From contig PFJA01000145.1 of NCBI GenBank assembly GCA_002782905.1, positions 1-17,276 of the forward strand: 17,276 nt of DNA, given 5' to 3'. The notes under the pieces are model-generated. The model did not search any database, was not told the DNA's origin, and worked only from the letters and a program-made list of their open reading frames with translations. The stretch comes from Lysobacterales bacterium CG_4_10_14_3_um_filter_64_11 (GTDB taxonomy: Bacteria; Pseudomonadota; Gammaproteobacteria; Xanthomonadales; Xanthomonadaceae). Below, piece by piece: positions 15,048 to 17,276 of the stretch (positions are counted from its first letter, which is position 1; each line of letters opens with the position of its first letter). The position numbers and the translations under genes are program-made.

Positions 15048-16073
15048 CTAGCGAAACAAGCCGTCCGGATACTCGGGCTTTTGCTCGCGCGCGAGCAGCA
15101 TCTGCAAGCCTTCGGCCGGGGTGATGGTTTCGTGCAATACCTGCTGCACCAGTGCCGATATCGGCAGGTCCAGGCCATGGCGTTCGGCCAGCCGCATCAC
15201 CTCATCGACGGTCTGCACGCTTTCCACCACTTGGCCGATTGCAGCCACCGCCGCAGCTACCGATTGGCCTTGGCCAAGGGCGAGGCCCAGACGCCGGTTG
15301 CGCGACAGATCGCCGGTGCAGGTCAGCACCAGGTCGCCGAGCCCGGCCAGCCCAATCAGGGTCTCGGCGCGGCCACCGAGGGCGACGTTCAAGCGCAGCA
15401 TTTCGTTGAGACCGCGGGTAATCAGGCCGGCGCGTGCGTTCAGGCCCAGCGCCATGCCGTCGGCAACGCCGGTGGCGACCGCGAGCACATTTTTCATCGC
15501 GCCACCCAGTTCCGCGCCAAGCATGTCGTTGCCGGTGTAGGCACGGAAGGTGGGGCCATGCAGCGCCTCTGCCACCTGCGTGGCGAACGCATCATCGCGC
15601 GCATGCACGGTCACCGCGGTGGGCAGGCCTTGTGCCACCTCGCGTGCGAACGACGGGCCGGTTATCACCGCCAGTGGCATCGCCGCACCGATGTGGTCGT
15701 GGGCGACTTCATGCAAAAACCGCCCCGAGCCGGGCTCGAAGCCCTTGCTGGCCCAGGCAATACCACTCAGCGCCGGACGCAACGTCGCCAGCGTGCGCAA
15801 GGTGTCGGCGAAGGCGTGGCTCGGTACCGCGACCAGCAGCCAGTGCGCGCCAGCGATGGCATCGGCCATGTCGGCGACAGCGCGCAGGTTGCCCGGCAAC
15901 GCGATGCCGGGCAGATAGCGCGGGTTTTCGTGCTGCTGCGCGATCGCCTGCATGTGCGCCGCATCGCGGCCCCACAGGCAGACATCGTGGCCGTTGCGGG
16001 CCAGCAACATGGCAAGCGCCGTGCCCCACGAGCCGGCACCCAGCACGGCAACCCGCAACACGGCCTTGTCCAT
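15048..16073 (-). CDS. gpsA: Glycerol-3-phosphate dehydrogenase [NAD(P)+]
   Basis: 341 residues from ATG 16073. It reduces dihydroxyacetone phosphate to sn-glycerol 3-phosphate, the backbone of phospholipids, in the cytoplasm. The dinucleotide-binding GAGSWGTALA lies at about 12-21, followed by the family motifs LLVAVPSHAF, ASKGFEPGSG, VITGPSFAREVAQGLPTAV, the catalytic lysine in GGAMKNVLAVATG, and GLGDLVLTCTGDLSRNRRLG. Length is normal for the family. It starts six bases after the secB stop and is clearly in the same operon, as in E. coli. The ribosome site is weak and lies in the end of secB, which suggests translational coupling. The gene ends at the bidirectional terminator. Confidence 0.98.
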   Translation of the reverse strand: MDKAVLRVAVLGAGSWGTALAMLLARNGHDVCLWGRDAAHMQAIAQQHENPRYLPGIALPGNLRAVADMADAIAGAHWLLVAVPSHAFADTLRTLATLRPALSGIAWASKGFEPGSGRFLHEVAHDHIGAAMPLAVITGPSFAREVAQGLPTAVTVHARDDAFATQVAEALHGPTFRAYTGNDMLGAELGGAMKNVLAVATGVADGMALGLNARAGLITRGLNEMLRLNVALGGRAETLIGLAGLGDLVLTCTGDLSRNRRLGLALGQGQSVAAAVAAIGQVVESVQTVDEVMRLAERHGLDLPISALVQQVLHETITPAEGLQMLLAREQKPEYPDGLFR

Positions 16074-16079
16074 GCGCGA

Positions 16080-16616
16080 TCAGGCTTTATCGCTGTCGCT
16101 CGCCTGCTCGAAACTGGCATCGACGGCATCGGCCGCCGGCTGCTGTGCCTCGCTGCGACGGCGCAGTTGTTCGGCATACAGCGCGTCGAAATTGATCGGC
16201 TGCAGCAGGTACGGCGGGAAGCCACCGGCCTGCACCAGCTCGCTGATCGCCTGACGGCCAAACGGGAACAGGGTGTTCGGGCAGTAGATGCCGAGCATCA
16301 TGTCCTGGGTACGGGCATCGAAGCCGCTGAACGCAAAGATGCCGGCCTGCTTCACTTCGGCCAGATACGCGGTCTTTTCGCCGGCAGTGCAGGTGAGGGT
16401 GAGCGCCAGCACCACTTCGAACACGCCCTCGCTGAGCACCGTCACGTTCTGCGCCAGGTTCAGTTGCAGCGCCGGCGTCGTCTGCTCGGTGAAGATTGCC
16501 GGCGAGTTGGGGGCTTCAAACGAGGCATCCTTGATGTACACCTTCTGCAGGTTGAACTGCGCCTGCGTGCCCTGTTCGGCGGCGCCAGCGGCGCCGTTGG
16601 TTTGTGTATCAGCCAT
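16080..16616 (-). CDS. secB: Protein-export chaperone SecB
   Basis: 178 residues from ATG 16616, set by AGGAG nine bases upstream; an open frame up to 16652 has no ribosome site. SecB is a tetrameric cytoplasmic chaperone that keeps outer-membrane and periplasmic precursors unfolded and hands them to SecA. Recognisable parts: FNLQKVYIKDASFEAPNSP near the N-terminus, LNLAQNVTVL, FEVVLALTLT, LAEVKQAGIFAFSG, MLGIYCPNTLFPFGR and GGFPPYLLQPINFDALY. The C-terminal tail is Ala/Gln/Ser-rich and acidic, as usual. It lies between yibN and gpsA in one direction and has its own promoter in the 87-base gap before it. Confidence 0.98.
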   Translation of the reverse strand: MADTQTNGAAGAAEQGTQAQFNLQKVYIKDASFEAPNSPAIFTEQTTPALQLNLAQNVTVLSEGVFEVVLALTLTCTAGEKTAYLAEVKQAGIFAFSGFDARTQDMMLGIYCPNTLFPFGRQAISELVQAGGFPPYLLQPINFDALYAEQLRRRSEAQQPAADAVDASFEQASDSDKA

Positions 16617-16639
16617 TGCAAAAACTCCTGAAAGTGGAA

Positions 16640-16659
16640 ACCGGTAGGGCAAGACCGGT
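16640..16659. promoter_or_regulatory. Paired ACCGGT sites at the start of the secB transcript
   Basis: ACCGGT occurs at 16640-16645 and 16654-16659, each a palindrome in itself, separated by eight bases. With the -10 element at 16661-16666, the expected transcription start falls at about 16654, so one site straddles it. This suits an operator as well as a leader hairpin. Confidence 0.35.
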
Positions 16660-16660
16660 G

Positions 16661-16689
16661 ATTATCCCATGTTCGCCGCTCGCCACCAA
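16661..16689 (-). promoter_or_regulatory. Promoter of secB-gpsA
   Basis: On the minus strand TTGGTG (16689-16684), a 17-base spacer, and GATAAT (16666-16661), with TG one base before the -10 (an extended -10). It lies 15 bases past the yibN stop and 45 bases before the secB ATG. Housekeeping sigma-70 type by sequence. Confidence 0.65.
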
Positions 16690-16703
16690 CTAACCGCCGG
16701 CTC

Positions 16704-17135
16704 TCATTTGCCGCGGGTCAGCGGCAACTCCGCCTGCTGCCAGGCAGCGATGCCGCCATCGAGCACATGCACGCGGCTGAATCCGGCCTTGAGCAGGCGT
16801 TTGGCGGGCGCGCTGACGGTGATCCCGGTGCGGCAAACCAGCACCACGGGCAATTCCTTGACCTTGGCCAGCACCTTGTTTTCCGGATCGAATTGGCTCG
16901 GTGTCAGGTTTTTCGCACCCACGATATGGCCCTTTTCGAACTCGGCGCTGGCGCGAATATCGATCACCAGCGCGTTTTCGTGGTTGATCAGGGCGGTGAG
17001 CTGCGCCGGGGTGATCGCCTTGTAGCCACGCGTCAGCCGGCTCAACTCGGTGTACAGCAACGCCACGGTGACGCCGGCAAATGCCAATGCCAGCGCCGCA
17101 TGTTCACTCACAAACTCGGAAAACTGCGCAGCCAT
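16704..17135 (-). CDS. yibN: Membrane-anchored rhodanese-like protein (YibN-like)
   Basis: 143 residues from ATG 17135. An N-terminal membrane helix (HAALALAFAGVTVALLYTEL, about 12-31) anchors a cytoplasmic rhodanese domain: ITPAQLTALINHENALVIDI, FEKGHIVGAKNLTPSQF, the active-site loop starting Cys101 (VCRTGITVSAPAKRL), and VLDGGIAAWQQAELPLTRGK. Size, layout and the terminal LPLTRGK match E. coli YibN, also upstream of secB-gpsA; grxC, which lies between them in E. coli, is absent here. The CRTG loop keeps the catalytic cysteine expected of a sulfur transferase. YibN has been linked to envelope and Sec-related work, but its reaction is not settled. The frame is open to 17264, but that part reads through the palindromic repeat and is not coding. 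Confidence 0.9.
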   Translation of the reverse strand: MAAQFSEFVSEHAALALAFAGVTVALLYTELSRLTRGYKAITPAQLTALINHENALVIDIRASAEFEKGHIVGAKNLTPSQFDPENKVLAKVKELPVVLVCRTGITVSAPAKRLLKAGFSRVHVLDGGIAAWQQAELPLTRGK

Positions 17136-17183
17136 CACGGTACACACCAAAAAGTTCAGGGGGCGCGATTGTCGCCCAGCACG

Positions 17184-17205
17184 CGCCCGCGCGCAAAGGC
17201 GGGCG
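17184..17205. repeat. GC-rich hairpin, possible degenerate repeat copy
   Basis: CGCCCGC (17184-17190) pairs with GCGGGCG (17199-17205) over eight bases. The right arm and following bases (GGCGGGCGTCATG) resemble GGCGGGCATGACG of the element at 17241-17268, so this may be a decayed second copy. Confidence 0.4.
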
Positions 17206-17240
17206 TCATGCCATGCCCCCGTCGGCCCATACTTTATCGT

Positions 17241-17268
17241 CGTCATGCCCGCGAAGGCGGGCATGACG
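17241..17268. repeat. Dispersed palindromic (REP-like) repeat
   Basis: CGTCATGCCCGC (17241-17252) and GCGGGCATGACG (17257-17268) form a perfect 12-base stem with loop GAAG. Elements with this core (CGTCATnCCCGCGAAnGCGGG) are scattered in intergenic DNA of many Proteobacteria, including Xanthomonadales. It lies about 105 bases upstream of the yibN start. Confidence 0.8.
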
Positions 17269-17276
17269 AACTGCGG

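Noticed and set aside
15033..16631. 532-codon open frame on the plus strand
   Set aside because: It is antisense to gpsA and secB, both certain. High GC leaves opposite frames open; it has no ribosome site and reads as low-complexity Arg/Gln/His-rich protein.
17136..17264. N-terminal extension of the YibN-like protein (43 residues)
   Set aside because: The sequence beginning MPAFAGMTT is the known in-frame reading of the palindromic repeat; the membrane anchor that matches YibN begins after ATG 17135.

Overview
The window looks like chromosomal DNA of a GC-rich gammaproteobacterium, most likely of the Xanthomonadales/Lysobacterales. The evidence is an Ax21-family outer-membrane protein (a family typical of Xanthomonadaceae), a yibN-secB-gpsA block, a second EF-G-like factor, high GC in third codon positions, and a palindromic repeat of the CGTCATGCCCGC type. 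I see no phage, plasmid, insertion sequence, CRISPR array or RNA gene. Most of the window is housekeeping or cell-envelope DNA rather than an accessory island.

Layout. 1-3457 (minus) is the 5' part of a very large membrane sensor: seven N-terminal membrane helices, a periplasmic Cache-like domain, an eighth helix, then PAS-GAF-PAS-GAF-PAS. It runs off the left edge before any output domain. 3544-4254 (minus) encodes a secreted glycine-zipper protein. 4413-6458 (plus) encodes an EF-G-like GTPase and 6587-8542 (plus) an LTA-synthase/phosphoglycerol-transferase-type membrane sulfatase-fold enzyme. 8721-10247 (minus) encodes an iron-sulfur (6-4) photolyase of the PhrB/CryPro class, preceded by a 54-residue DUF2256 zinc-ribbon protein that overlaps it by an ATGA. 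10409-10743 has no gene but carries four consecutive inverted repeats. A small two-helix membrane protein (10744-11070, minus) and a lipocalin lipoprotein (11203-11766, plus) are divergent.

11745-14174 (minus) reads as one unit: a PagL-type lipid A deacylase, a WYL-domain regulator and a patatin-like phospholipase, with a short gap and then an 11-base overlap. A divergent control region with strong palindromes separates it from the Ax21-family protein gene (14426-14983, plus). A clean bidirectional terminator follows. The right end (minus) is yibN-like rhodanese, secB and gpsA, with a good promoter directly before secB. The repeat palindrome lies at 17241-17268.

A recurring theme is the envelope: a lipid A deacylase, a phospholipase, a lipocalin, a phosphoglycerol-type transferase, the glycerol-3-phosphate source GpsA, and outer-membrane proteins with their SecB chaperone. 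The most interesting arrangements are the WYL regulator between two acyl hydrolases, the coupled DUF2256-photolyase pair, the modular sensor, and the hairpin cluster at 10579-10689. I did not find a clear new defence or mobile system.
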